Below are positions 33,421 through 44,532 of a DNA stretch of 64,000 nucleotides, piece by piece (position 1 is the first letter of the stretch; each line of letters opens with the position of its first letter). A program made the translations under genes and the position numbers. Origin of the DNA: Diphasiastrum complanatum (lineage: Eukaryota; Streptophyta; Lycopodiopsida; Lycopodiales; Lycopodiaceae); assembly GCA_029204225.1 (NCBI GenBank), contig CM055097.1:42512858-42576857 (forward strand). The letters are read 5' to 3'. The notes beneath the pieces were generated by a model that saw only the letters and a list, made by a program, of their open reading frames with translations, was not told the DNA's origin and made no database searches.

Positions 33421-33775
33421 GGAAGCACACAATTTTGACCAAATCTTTTGAGATCCAAATGAATGGGGTGCATCAACAACCTTTGGAGCCTTACCCATCT
33501 CAATCCACACTTCTAGCTCTTTCCAACAAGTGGTCAATTGGTCTCTATGGATCAAAGACAAGAATTGTACACTAAATCAAAGTGGATGCATCTCACATGT
33601 GGTCTGAGCACTCCACATAGCAAAAGTTACCTATTGATCTAAAAAATCATCCCTGAGACATCATTGAGCAATTAGAAGCTATCAACTAATCGAGACCCTA
33701 GAGCACTCTCAAATCTTGATTTTTGCACTCAAAACTTTGATTGGAATGATCTACCTTCAAGCATGGATGGATCTA
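33421..33775. other. Probable copia leader
   Basis: Non-coding sequence between the truncated LTR and the minus-strand PBS. Its position suggests the leader of the element whose PBS is at 33,776. Confidence 0.35.
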
Positions 33776-33787
33776 GCTCTGATACCA
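33776..33787 (-). other. Copia primer binding site
   Basis: On the minus strand TGGTATCAGAGC, the PBS complementary to initiator tRNA-Met used by plant copia elements. It is followed outward by TGTTAATTAATG (33,788 on), which fits an LTR end in reverse. Confidence 0.85.
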
Positions 33788-34500
33788 TGTTAATTAATGT
33801 GCATTTAAGGACCTTGAATAGATCTACTATGACCTACATGCATGAGATTTTGAACACTACCAACACTCTTGATCAACTCGGATTTTAGTGAGATATCAAA
33901 TGAGATTTGGATCTTGGCAAGAGGTCTTGTACACAAAAAGTAATCATTGATCAAAGACAAGCAAGTTTCATGCATAAGCATGAGAATACTAAGTGTTAAT
34001 CAAGATTTTAGAGTGAGAAAAAAATCCTACTCTCGGAGAGAGAGAGAACGAACAAGACCCCTCGGGTAGAGGGAGAAAATACAAGAGATTTGACACAAAA
34101 ACCATTCTATCTCTCAAAAGCATTTTATGTACAAAGGAGTTCATACATGGTAGTAGCTTGAGTTCCTACACTAATTTGCACATGGAGAGCCTTGAAATAT
34201 GATTGAGCCTCTCTTTGTGAACCTCAAAATGTGACTGGACCCTATAGAACCAATGAGATGAGGGTGGCAAATTGAGGTCCACCACTTTTACTTTTGCATC
34301 CCTACAAAATAAGACATGTGTTGACCTTTGATTGAGCTAGAGGTCATGACCCAAATACCTATCCCTAATCATGCTTCTGATTTGTACAAATCATGAGATT
34401 GAGGTCCATCCTCATGATGACACTTGGCATGCTACTACTTGACTAGGTTTTGTCTAGTTTCAAATTGCTTCAAGAAACAAGCTATTTTATGACATGAATT
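33788..34500 (-). mobile_element. Copia LTR, far boundary unclear
   Basis: Begins (plus strand) TGTTAATTAATG beside the PBS. Its first 60 bases resemble, in reverse, the LTR end before the PBS at 36,984 (shared TTAAGGACC and GATCTAC blocks). I cannot place the other end. Confidence 0.55.
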
Positions 34501-35348
34501 TTGGGTTTCAGGACCGAGTGGAGTTATAAACGGTTGGATGAGAGGAGGGCACCTCGATGAGAGGTCTTTTGGCCACAATTCCTATTGTCACTAGTGAGTC
34601 AATGTTGACACGCACACAGTGCAATGTGTCACAGTACTGAATGTAGAACTGACTTTTCTTCTTATCCCACGTGGCATAGGCCATGAAGACGAGCTGCATG
34701 TTAAGGGCGACAGAGAAGAGCTGTGGGCAAATGCCCATTGCTTGCAGGAGAGGTCCGGCTGCCTGGACCCATAACATGACCAAGGAGTCCGCAGGTAGTG
34801 GCCAGGTTTTCATGTCAGGAGGCACGTTGTGAAAGATTAGGCCTATTATTCACATGTGGGAACATGCTTCACACATGTGTGACTGGCATATTTACATGAA
34901 AATGTAAAATCATCATGCTATTATTTGCATAATCTTCACATCAAAGTCATATTTTTGAAATAACAAGTTACATTGAAGAGGGGTGTGAAAAATTTGTGAA
35001 AAATCTTGATAAACACATAATTTAGTGTACATATTGTAATCCACATATGTGAAAGCATGTTCAAACATGTGAAAATAGGCCTAGAGTAGTTAGGACCTAA
35101 TCATAGGAGTTAGATAGGATGTTTGGTCAAGTCATTAGGGCCCTTTTGAACTAAAAAAGGACCTCTTTTTTCACTCACTTAGTGATTTAGTCCTTTTTAA
35201 TTAAATCACTAATCAATCCTATGTAGCGTTTAAACAATGGGTGTAACATGAGTTAGTGTCTAGTCTAGCAAGGGTTTATGCTATGTTTAGTAAGGTGAAA
35301 AGGGGGTTTTGGCCATATATTAGTAGCGTGAAAATATGAATTAATCAC
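34501..35348. other. Unassigned, possibly LTR
   Basis: A 105-codon minus-strand frame (34,508-34,825) has no recognisable motif. The rest is AT-rich and may belong to the LTR that ends at 36,983. Confidence 0.35.
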
Positions 35349-36130
35349 AATGGCATTAATGGAGTTAACTTTCAAACTTCATGGACCATTTTGGCCATTG
35401 TTGCGTTTTCATTTCACATTTTGAATCACTAAATGATGAAAAGAGAAGTTTTTTTAAAGGTAATGGCCTTTCAAATATTTGATTTTGAAACAAGAGAACT
35501 TCATAATTTATGTTTGAAAGCTCAAAACTTCAAAATATGCAAAAAGAATGTGGTATGATGTAGAAAGTTAATATGAAGTAAAAAATTAGTATATGGTCAC
35601 AATGGCATTTATTGAGTTAACTTTCAAACTTCATGGGCCATTTTGTGATTGTTGCCTTTCATTTGAATTACCAAATGTTGAAAAGAGAAGTCTTTTAAAG
35701 AGTAATGGCCTTTCAAATATTTGATTTTGAAACAAGAGAACTTCGTCATTTATGTTTGAAAGCTCAAAACTTCAAAATATTCAAAACCAATATGATATGA
35801 AGTAGAAAATTAATATATGTTCCGACAAGCCCACATTATATATGAAGTAGAAAGTTAATATATGGTCACAATGGCATTTATTGAGTTAACTTTCAAACTT
35901 CATGCACCATTTTGGCCATTGTTGCCTTTTTATTTGACGTTTGAAAGACCAAATGTTGAAAAGAGAAGTTTTTTCGAAGAGTAATGGCCTTTCCATATTT
36001 GATTTTGAAACAAGAGAACTTCGTAATTTATGTTTGAAAGCTCAAAAGTTCAAAATCTTCAAAACCAATATCATATATGGTCTGAAGTAGAAAGTTAATA
36101 TATGGTCCCACAAGCCCACATTAATATATG
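35349..36130. repeat. Tandem repeat, three diverged units of about 250-270 bp
   Basis: AATGGCATTTATTGAGTTAAC with TTTCAAACTTCATG recurs at 35,349, 35,601 and 35,870. Each unit continues through GTTGAAAAGAGAAG, a TTTGATTTTGAAACAAGAG block and GAAGTAGAAAGTTAATATATG. Confidence 0.85.
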
Positions 36131-36983
36131 AAGTAGAAAGATAATATATGGTCCCATGAACTAGGAGGCTTTTTATAGTTGTCAAAAGGGTCAATAAAAG
36201 AACAAGGCTTTTTATGTTGTGGTAACTATTGTGGGGCCTCCAAAGTCATAAGTGATGATAGTAGGCTGTTTTAATGTGTGCCATAGGGTTAAAGTAGGGT
36301 TATTGGCTTTGGAACCAATGTGGGTCCAAGTCAAATGTGTCATTGGCAAGGACCGTTGAGCCCTACATGTTGCCTTTCCATTGGATACACAAGCATGATT
36401 GGAGTTAATTCAAATTAAGAAAAGAGGCCCTTTTTGAGTTCAAAAGGGCCCTAATGTTTCTAAAATTTAGGAGCAAACTCCACAAATCATGGAAGTTGGT
36501 GATTGATCTAACTACCAAAGTTGGTAGACCTAACACTTAGGTCAATTTGACAATGTAGGCAAACCTAATGCTAATTAGGTCCCTAAACACGGGCTGGACT
36601 TGTGCAACCAGCCATGGAAATCATCTCCTTTGTACTATCAATTATTCATTCCATTGTGGAAGAGATCATGGTTTTGGAGCGATTGACAATTTGGACCTTT
36701 TACACCATTTATGTTGGAGTTTTCTTTGATGTGAATGCAATCTAAAATTAGTGAAGTTGATTCTCTATTAGTAGGCCATACTACAGTCCTTAATTCACAT
36801 GTGTGGGATCGTTCTATAGTGTTTTGATCAATAATTGATTGTTCTTGTTGTTTAGATCAAAATTGCCAATCTAGATCAAGATTTGAGTGCTAGTTTTGCA
36901 ATAGATTGATTAACCAAGTACCCAATCAATCTTGAGGATCTTTTGTAGATCCATTTAGGGTCCTAAACACTACACTTTCAACA
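36131..36983 (+). mobile_element. 3' part of a copia LTR
   Basis: Sequence ending CTACACTTTCAACA immediately before a degenerate iMet PBS. Resemblance to the inverted LTR at 33,788 supports an LTR. The start is not located and may lie upstream of the triplicated repeat. Confidence 0.5.
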
Positions 36984-36996
36984 TGGTATTAGATCC
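36984..36996 (+). other. Degenerate copia primer binding site
   Basis: TGGTATTAGATCC, close to the iMet-type TGGTATCAGAGC. It lies 0.8 kb upstream of a copia gag start on the same strand. Confidence 0.65.
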
Positions 36997-37756
36997 AAGT
37001 ACAAGAGTTTAATTGTTGATCAAAGCCAGGTCCAAATTTAGCACGTTTGATGCTAAATAACTAGTTTTGAGAGGGCGAGCCTATCCTAAGTGATTGCTTC
37101 AAAATTTGAGGTCTAAAGTAGATAGTGGGATGCATGTGTACTTCTCACATGTATGGGCAGTTGTTGTACCTACATTTAATTTTCCATTATTGATTGGATC
37201 CTCATAATTTTTCTACACATAATCTTGATGAGATTTTTGATGCAAATCAATCAGAAAGCATCAAAGATCATTTGCCATTATTGAGATTTGAATTTGTGTC
37301 ATTAAATCCAATTAATACGTGCTGAGAATAAGTCCTTAAAAGTGGTTTTATAGGTCTTGTTGGGTCATAAAGAAGAAAGGGTGTAAGAGATTGATTGTTT
37401 TGCCAAAATCATTGATCTTTTGATGTGATTTGACTAGAATTTGACGTGAACTCATCATACTTCCATTCAATCTTAGTGAAAGGGTGAGAGGTCCGAGACT
37501 AGAAGTCTTTTGGAAGGCTAGAAGTCTATTTTGAGTCACTCAATTCAAGTGAGGTCTTTGTGAACTTCTAGAATCAAATCTATTTAATTTCCTTGAGCCA
37601 TACTTTGTAGAATCCTTCAAGATAGTTCTTTTGAATCAAGATCACTTTGATCTTACTACTTGTGTCTTTCTGAACATCAAGTGAGCTTCAAGTGAGGCAA
37701 ATTCTGGAAAAAGAATTAGGGAGAGCCTAGAAGTCATAGTACACGCAACTAGCAAG

Positions 37757-38220
37757 ATGGGATCACTTGGATCATTCCTCTTGGAAGCTAGTGAGAGGTT
37801 AAATTCTACAAACTACTCAATATGGAAAATGAGGATGAAGTCACTCCTTGTGCTCCAAGACCTCTATGATCTTGTCCTAGATGAAGAGGATGAACCTCTA
37901 GGAGGATAAGAATTGGTGAAGTAAATAAGAGGGCAAGACTAGCATTACATTGTGTGAAAATGGATGTTATTGAATGATCTTCTCAAGGAAGTTGCCACTT
38001 GCACTTCAACCAAAGAAGCTTGGGATTCTTTAAAAGCTATATGTGATCAAGAGTGCTTATGGTAAGAAATTAATTCTTGCAAAGAATGAGAGAAGTGATG
38101 AAAGTGCACAAGAATATGTGCTAAGAATCAAATCTCTCAACAAGGAACATGCTACAATAGGAGATAAGATTCATGATAATGAACTTGTTCAAGTGATCCA
38201 ATAATGCCAATAATCCAACA
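37757..38220 (+). pseudogene. Copia gag relic
   Basis: ATG at 37,757 opens MGSLGSFLLEASERLNSTNY, then SIWKMRMKSLLVLQDLYDLV, the classic copia Gag start (LNxxNYxxWKxRM). A TAG follows at about 37,907, and further frame breaks leave only islands such as LLKEVATCTSTKEAWDSLKA. It agrees in orientation with the PBS at 36,984. Confidence 0.78.
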
Positions 38221-38710
38221 ATGAAAAGATGCTTATTCTTCTATTATGAAAGGCAAAACTTCTTCTTGATGGCGAGATCTACCAATGAAACTAACTATCT
38301 AGCAAGTAATTTGTAAAGCTTTTGTAGTGGTCTAGCAATTACAAATTTTTTGTTTTATGCCAACTACATAACCACAATATGAACAACTTTGTTTTTAGAC
38401 TAAGGTTCTAATTATGGATGGCACTCTTGCTAAATAAGCTGCAATTTGTCCTAGAGCTAGTTGCAGACTATCATAATGAGTGCCATTGGAGCATGTTGCC
38501 ATCGCTCAAGGATACAATCTAGATAACCGAAGTTTAGGATTCTACCATGCTAGTCTCGAGGAAGCAACACCAATAACCGAAGAGGATATTCAAGAAAAGG
38601 ATATTTGACAATACAAATAGTTTTGATGAGTTGGATGTAGTTGCATAAAAAAAAAATTCATTATCTTGGTGTTGGGCATGCAAATATCTCTCCTCTCTTG
38701 CATTCAGTCA
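38221..38710. other. Decayed sequence after the gag relic
   Basis: Probably more of the same copia element but too degenerate to read. No motif is supported. Confidence 0.35.
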
Positions 38711-38713
38711 ACA

Positions 38714-38790
38714 TGGCTCGGTGGTGAAGCGGTTAGGGATCGACTATCCGTTTCCTATTGGTTGGGTGGTTTGGCTCCACAGGTATCATT
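38714..38790 (+). repeat. Possible tRNA-derived SINE head
   Basis: TGGCTCGGTGG at 38,714-38,724 resembles a pol III A box and GGTTTGGCTCC at 38,768-38,778 a B box (about 9 of 11 positions). Their 54-bp spacing fits tRNAs with a long variable arm. The region does not fold into a credible tRNA, so a SINE head is more likely. No poly-A/T tail or target duplication was found. Confidence 0.35.
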
Positions 38791-39984
38791 TTGATCGCAT
38801 GCAACCGATGGATCTTCACTTGGTGATGGTTATACAATGTAAGGCTAAGATTAGAGATGTTATTCTGGTTGTCGACAGACATTAGAAAGTAGCCAGCATT
38901 ACTTGTGTTTGGGGTGTATGATGTTAATAATTTCAGAACAACAATATGGCCTCTATCAAATCGAATGAAATGCGTTCTACAGATGAGATGTTATCAGAGT
39001 AGTACAACAATGCTACACTCTGGCTGATTAAGGTGTCAACTGAAAATCAAGAAATGTTCGATGTATTCGTGGCTGTGCAGACAATTAATTAATCGCATTC
39101 GCGAACTATTCGTTTCTAGACAGAAGTCCTCAACAACTTAAGTCCAAATCAATGGTTAAAAAACATGAATAGTTTTAGAGCACGTTAGAAACTTATGTCA
39201 ATTACAATCGAGAACACAGATCAATGACTCAATTTTTCATATTGGGACTGTCATCTCATTTGAATACATACAATTTTATTCAATAGACGTGCTAGACTAT
39301 ATCAAAGATAGTCGTTATTCGAGTGCCGAAAAGAAAGTATTTGCGATAGACAAATAAAATGATTTTAAGACAGTTCCTTAGAACATGTTTTACGGATAGA
39401 CAACAAACGATTGTAATGCGCTAGAGAGTTTGTCTTATCAGAGAGTAATTCATGTAATGCGTTAGAGATTGCTAGTAGACTCAGGATCACTCACACTCAA
39501 CAGTGTGGAGAACAGAGATAAGGGAGAATAACTCACAGCACTCGATTCACTTCTTCAATCTCTTACATATGCATAAACTCTTCTCTCTCGATGCTCAAGA
39601 CTGAAGTGTGAGATCAATATATGTTCTACGGGGCGAACAAACACACCTCTAAAACAATAGGTGCATCACTCCCGCGAAAGGGTCTAGTTAACAATTAGAT
39701 TGAAAATACGTTCAATTATACTATAAAAGGTATATTTAACTAAGAGTTAAAATTACTCTAGTTTAACATGTCTTTTCATATCTAGTCGTTTCGTGTGGAC
39801 GACCTAGTAAAGGCTATCCAAGACAATGTCTTTCTCTTTTTTAGGTCTTGCCCTTAAATACAAGGCAAGTACTTAGGAGATATATTCTCGAAAAATGACT
39901 TAGGCCTCTTTATGATTTATACTTAACCAGCTCATATCTTCATTTTTGAGTAAATCATGCCATATTTATGTTGATATTCAACAT
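38791..39984. other. Unassigned, LTR-like composition
   Basis: Contains a partial duplication (TAATGCG(C/T)TAGAGA words near 39,415 and 39,456) and promoter-like CT/GA stretches reminiscent of an LTR. No clean TG...CA edges or PBS. Confidence 0.35.
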
Positions 39985-40539
39985 TTAACAATTTGGTGGC
40001 ATCACAATAACTTTCTGGCTGATGAGAGTATTTTCCGATCCCATATCTGAGATTCGCTGCTCCATTTCTTTTTTCTTATCCAGCATAGACTGGATCACTT
40101 GCGCAAGGCTTGAGACCAAACCGAGAGCATCACCAGAATCTACTATTGTGGAGGTGGTAGTAGCAGAAAGACCTGGTGGTACTGTCCTTGGTTGGTGTGG
40201 AACAGGTGCCTGTAATTCTTCCTCTTCAAAGAGGTATTCCTCTTCATAGCCCTCAGGCATTGTGGCATTGAACTGCTTTGGTGATTTGGCAGCTTGCTCG
40301 ACCCGAAGTGTGGCTGGTGCAGATTCAGCTTGATGTTGCTGGGATATCTAAAATGAAACTTCAACACTAGTAGTAGTATCATGGAATTGTTCGAATCCCC
40401 TTCCAGGGGATTGGAGTTCAAAGGGCGCAGGGCTCTGGGGCATTCCAAAAACTTTGGAAGCCCCAAGGGGGTCGGAATCATCGAACATATCCATGAAATC
40501 ACGTTCGATCAGATTACGTAGCCAAACATTAAGCATCAA
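39985..40539 (-). pseudogene. Unidentified retroelement-associated frame
   Basis: One minus-strand frame with a single TAG at about 40,348-40,350. It starts 18 bp inside the LTR at 40,558-41,557. It encodes an acidic, Pro/Glu-rich protein (MPEGYEEEYLFEEEELQAPV) ending in a short coil (LDKKKEMEQRISDMGSE). Position suggests a Gag N-terminus, but no capsid motif is evident. Confidence 0.4.
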
Positions 40540-40557
40540 AACATTAGAAAGATAATT

Positions 40558-41557
40558 TGTTGCGAACAGCTGGACAAATTATTAGTCGTGAATTAGTCGT
40601 GAAAGCAAGACTAAATATTAGTCGTGAATAGCTAGACTAATAATAATTCGCCTAGAGCAGACAACCAGATTAATAATTAGAAAGCCAGACAGAACGTAGA
40701 AAAGCATTGCAATATTGACACAAATCAAAACACAGAACAAACAGAGCTGTAATCCGATTAAGTATAACAAAATATACAGGTCAATAATGCAGGTGAACAC
40801 AAAACAATAACGGACGTAACCACATGCTTCACAAAGCTAATCACACAATCTGTAAAGGTGATGAACCTATTACTAACAATACATCTAGAAGAAAAGAATC
40901 AATGCACGAAAGCATCTACAATGTCTATCTTTGATTATCAGTGATGGTTTTGTTCTCTCTCTTCTGTTCTATTCTTATGTCGTTCTGATACTCTTCTGAT
41001 CTCTCTGATGTCGTTTTGATACTCTTCTGATCTCTGAATACGCAGATGGTATTCAATATATATACATAATTTTTACAGGTGTGTAGATGAAGAAAATACA
41101 TAAGTGGTTGTGCTGTCTGTGGGAGATTGTGGGTGGCTGCTGTCGTTGTCAAATATGATTGCACGGTGCATGGAATGAGCGTGAGAAGGCCACGACGACA
41201 GCCTTGGCTAAAATTAACGTTGATGAAAAATGCAAAAAATGCAATACTCTGACAAATGCCTTAAACATTGATTTACAGGGTACCTTCGCTTTCCTATAAG
41301 GGCACCTTTGGCATTTGTAGGGCAGTGTCACCTTTTTCGCCTATCATGAATCACGTGTAAAAACACAGTGTCGTCTTTTTTTTTGTCTTTTTCGCCTGTG
41401 GAAATTTACTTGTATATATGCAGACAGTTGCGTATTTTGTCTGTCTTATTTTACATCTAAATATGTAGACTGTGCGACAACACAAGTAAAATACAACAGC
41501 ATGAATGGAGGCAGAGTAACATAGGATTTAGGAGAGTAAAGGACATAAAATCCAACA
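40558..41557 (-). mobile_element. LTR, about 1.0 kb
   Basis: On the minus strand it starts TGTTGGATTTTATGTCC and ends GCTGTTCGCAACA, with matching TGTTG...CAACA tips. It includes a short duplication of TGTCGTT(C/T)TGATACTCTTC (about 40,978-41,030) and motifs shared loosely with the 50.7-kb LTR family (GGGCACCTTTG, GGGCA(G/T)TGTC). I found no canonical PBS next to it, so it could be a solo LTR. Confidence 0.6.
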
Positions 41558-41639
41558 CGTAGGAGCCATCCAAAAAACCTAGAAGATGTTATTAGGGCTG
41601 CAAAATACTTTGATGACACACTTAAGCCACCTAGGGGTC

Positions 41640-42180
41640 AACAACCTAACGAGCCAAAAAAGGTTTTCATTTTAAGAGGAAGGATAGGGAAGCAGTTACT
41701 GAAACACATCCCAATTCCAACAATCCTAAGAAAACCAAGAAAAACTTTAAAAACCATCAAGATGGCATTGATAAAGCTGAAGCTCGTAAGAAGAACCTAT
41801 GCTTCAAGTGCAATGGCGAGGGCCACCGTGCACGTGATTGCATCAAAAAACAAGCTTCAACCTCAGGTCATCTATCTCGAAGTAATGAGATAGATGTTTG
41901 TTTCCTTAGTTCTTTAGTTTTTGGACCTAATGACCTTATTTGCATTAAAGGTAAAGTTGATCAAGTTGTTAATGTTCTTTTTGACACGAGATCCACTCAT
42001 ATCTTTATTAATGTAAATTTGGTGCAGCCACTAAATCTTCCTTCCAAAAAAAGTGAGAAAAAAATACCGTGTGACAATGGCATTGGGAAGTGATTCCGAT
42101 TTGATGGATTTTGTTGTTCCTGATGTAGAATTGCACGTTCAGGATTATTCTGAAAAACTAGAATTCCATGCTGTTGCATT
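41640..42180 (+). pseudogene. Gypsy-type Gag zinc knuckle and protease
   Basis: The forward frame carries a basic Gag tail, a complete knuckle (CFKCNGEGHRARDC), then DVCFLSS and the retropepsin motif as LFDTRSTHIFIN, where Arg replaces the catalytic-loop Gly. A frameshift near 42,075 moves the protease C-terminal part (LMDFVVPDVELHVQDYSEKL) into the frame that begins at 42,053. Just after that, at about 42,180, the protease fuses directly to the coiled-coil frame. RT, RNase H and integrase are absent. Confidence 0.78.
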
Positions 42181-43376
42181 AGCTAACTCCACATCTCAGA
42201 AACAACAGAGTGCATCTACCTCAGATGATGATGCAACTCAATCCGACATATCTGAAAAGGCTCGAGCAGCTGCTGAAGGCGACACTGGGGCACCTGTCGA
42301 AGATGAAGATGAACCAGACTATCAGCCCTAGTGGTTTCGTACCATGATCGAAAGAGCCAAGAATTTAGTTGCTGAGGTCTATGAGTTTGACAAGTACCAC
42401 CAAAAGCTCACCATGGAGTTTGTCAACTCAGAGAGAAGATGCCAAGAATCTCTAAAGGCGTTCTACGAGAAGATCGATTCGCTCGAATCAGACAATACGA
42501 AACTGATTGAACAAAATTGTTCTCTCAAAACACAGCTTCAGACTCTAATAAACGAAGCTGATTCTTTGAAGAAGACAAATAAGGTGATTGAGACCAAGTC
42601 TGACAATTTTCAGACTCAAAATAATTCTTTGAAGCAACAACTTTTGGCTGCCGCATCAACACAATGTCGCCCTCCAAAAATATTTGTTGGAGGAGCGAGT
42701 GACGCGAATAAAGATAGAAGCTGCTCTTTCTCTGAGCACTAATGCAGGGTCAATCACAATAGACCTCATGAAGCTGAACCAACTCCAAGGCCAGATGCTC
42801 AAAATTTTTTGAGTCGAGTTCTTGCAACTGCTCAAGGATGCGAAGGCACTTGTCGAGGAAGAGTTGGCTAAGCTAAAGGAGCTATCTAGTGAAGCCACCC
42901 CATCTTGCAGCGGGCCCGACTCTCACGAAAAATACCTTCATGCCCTGCTCCGCATTGATGACCTCACACAGCAAATACAAGTTGTGTCTGCCTGCTCGGG
43001 AGCCTCAGACCATCCTGAATATTTGGAGGCAGTCGAGCAGATTCACAAGCTCGCACAAGAGCTGTCAGATATCAAGCAACAATTGGACGATCATAAGCTG
43101 GCTGCTGAGTTGCAAACTCAGGATTTGACAACTGCATCTACACAACCAAAGCGAACACGTCGTAATCAGTCGAAGGTATGTGCTGACAGATTTTGTGCAT
43201 TTGCTGAACGCTTCTGGAAATGGTGTCCACATGCATTTACTATTGAATTGCAATGGCATGTGGATTACATGATGCTACCAAGCGCAGTAGGCATCGCCTT
43301 TGACGAATGGAAGCGACCTTGGGATGAGGACGACTTTCTCTGGTTATGGGCCCAGCTCTCTATCGAGCAGAAATGA
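42181..43376 (+). pseudogene. Unfamiliar coiled-coil reading frame within a gypsy-type element
   Basis: A long coding-like tract, continuous with the protease above, broken by one in-frame TAG (42,329-42,331), a frameshift near 42,700 and a TGA (42,810-42,812). In order: an acidic Ser/Asp/Glu stretch (SASTSDDDATQSDISEKARA), a heptad-rich coil (KIDSLESDNTKLIEQNCSLK), a second coil (LLKDAKALVEEELAKLKEL), a third (VEQIHKLAQELSDIKQQLDD), a basic patch (KRTRRNQSK) and a Trp-rich tail (RFWKWCPHAF, FLWLWAQLSIEQK) ending at 43,376. About 400 codons. I recognise no family. It lies between gypsy protease and a 3' LTR, where some plant gypsy elements carry an additional ORF. It may be such an ORF or a captured host gene. 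Confidence 0.6.
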
Positions 43377-43444
43377 TGTCTCTGCTGGGGCATAATCTAG
43401 GGTAAATTTGAGGTTGTGCCTTCGGATCAGCATAGTTATACATA

Positions 43445-44434
43445 GGCTCTTCGGCTATGTATGCTCTTGAATATATTCGAATCAAAGAATTTCAATTTTT
43501 GAGGAATGAAGACAATAAGCGACATTTTTGGAAGCGAAAGTCGCAGTTTCAACTATACAAACCCCAAGTTGTTGCGGATTTAGGTGCTTTAGACGATGCA
43601 GGGTTGCTGATCAATGTAAATATGGCCTATCCTGAACTCTTCAATCTTTACGTGGATTGGGAGCGAAACCTTGCAGATTATTTTGCGGAGATTTGACACA
43701 ATCTGCAAGACAGAAGAAAGTCAATTCGCTATAAGCAATTCTGTACATATTCCTTTTGGTAGTTCGGAACTTTTGCGGCAAAGACATTGTTTTTCGTTCA
43801 GAGTCTTTATGTTAAAATCAATTTCATAAGATTTTCAGCTCGCTATTGTAAAGAAATCACACTACGTAGTGATTCATATGTAGATAGAAAGTTAACTCAG
43901 GAGCTGTTTGATGGAACCTTGCTTCTGGTTAGGCTTCAAGAATTCGGCAGCCTCCCAGTTGGCCGTTTCGCGTAGGAATAGGTGGAAGGATTTGGGATTG
44001 GCCATGGACAAAGCTATGATCCGTATGCCAAATTGGCCAATCATCCATCAACCTTACAGTTGGAAAATATCAGTAGATTTCCACCGGACACTACGAGCAT
44101 ACTAGCGGGAGTATATACACTCTCTAGATCCGATAGTGAGACAATCGGCGCTTTTTGCGAAAGACTTGACTCTGTTGGCATCCGTGGCAACGAGATGGGA
44201 TGATTGCCTCCTCCTTTGGCAATTGATCCAAATAAGCCAATGGCCTCAGAGAATATCAAGGATCAGCTGCCGGTGGCTCGACTATATTTCCGCACATCAA
44301 TGATGGGAGGCTCCTGGGAATCTCGATCCACGTCTTGGACAACTTCAAAATGGATTGTCGGAGCCCATCGTTGTTTTTTGCCGCATAATTTGGATTTTAA
44401 CACTGCTCGACTTGATTTTATGGAGAATGTGTAG
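43445..44434 (+). pseudogene. Further unassigned coding-like pieces before the 3' LTR
   Basis: Forward frames at 43,457-43,696 (YIRIKEFQFLRNEDNKRHFW, LFNLYVDWERNLADYF), 43,850-44,203 (LTQELFDGTLLLVRLQEFGS, YAKLANHPSTLQLENISRFP, YTLSRSDSETIGAFCERLDS) and 44,204-44,434 read like parts of one protein split by stops and frameshifts. No family recognised. Same strand as the coiled-coil frame, and ending about 100 bp before the LTR. Confidence 0.4.
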
Positions 44435-44517
44435 TATCATTTAATAAAGATTCGTCGCGAAGCAAATAAAAGTCCACAATAACTGCATCTCGTAAGTGTC
44501 ATGGGACCGCCACCAGT

Positions 44518-44532
44518 TTTGGTGGGGGATAC
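44518..44532 (+). other. Polypurine tract
   Basis: TTTGGTGGGGGATAC directly before the LTR start TGTTGG. This is the standard position of the plus-strand primer for reverse transcription. Confidence 0.75.

Noticed and set aside
34508-34825. 105-codon minus-strand ORF
   Set aside because: No recognisable domain, likely inside LTR-like sequence.
38714-38780. tRNA gene
   Set aside because: A and B boxes are present, but acceptor and anticodon stems do not pair.
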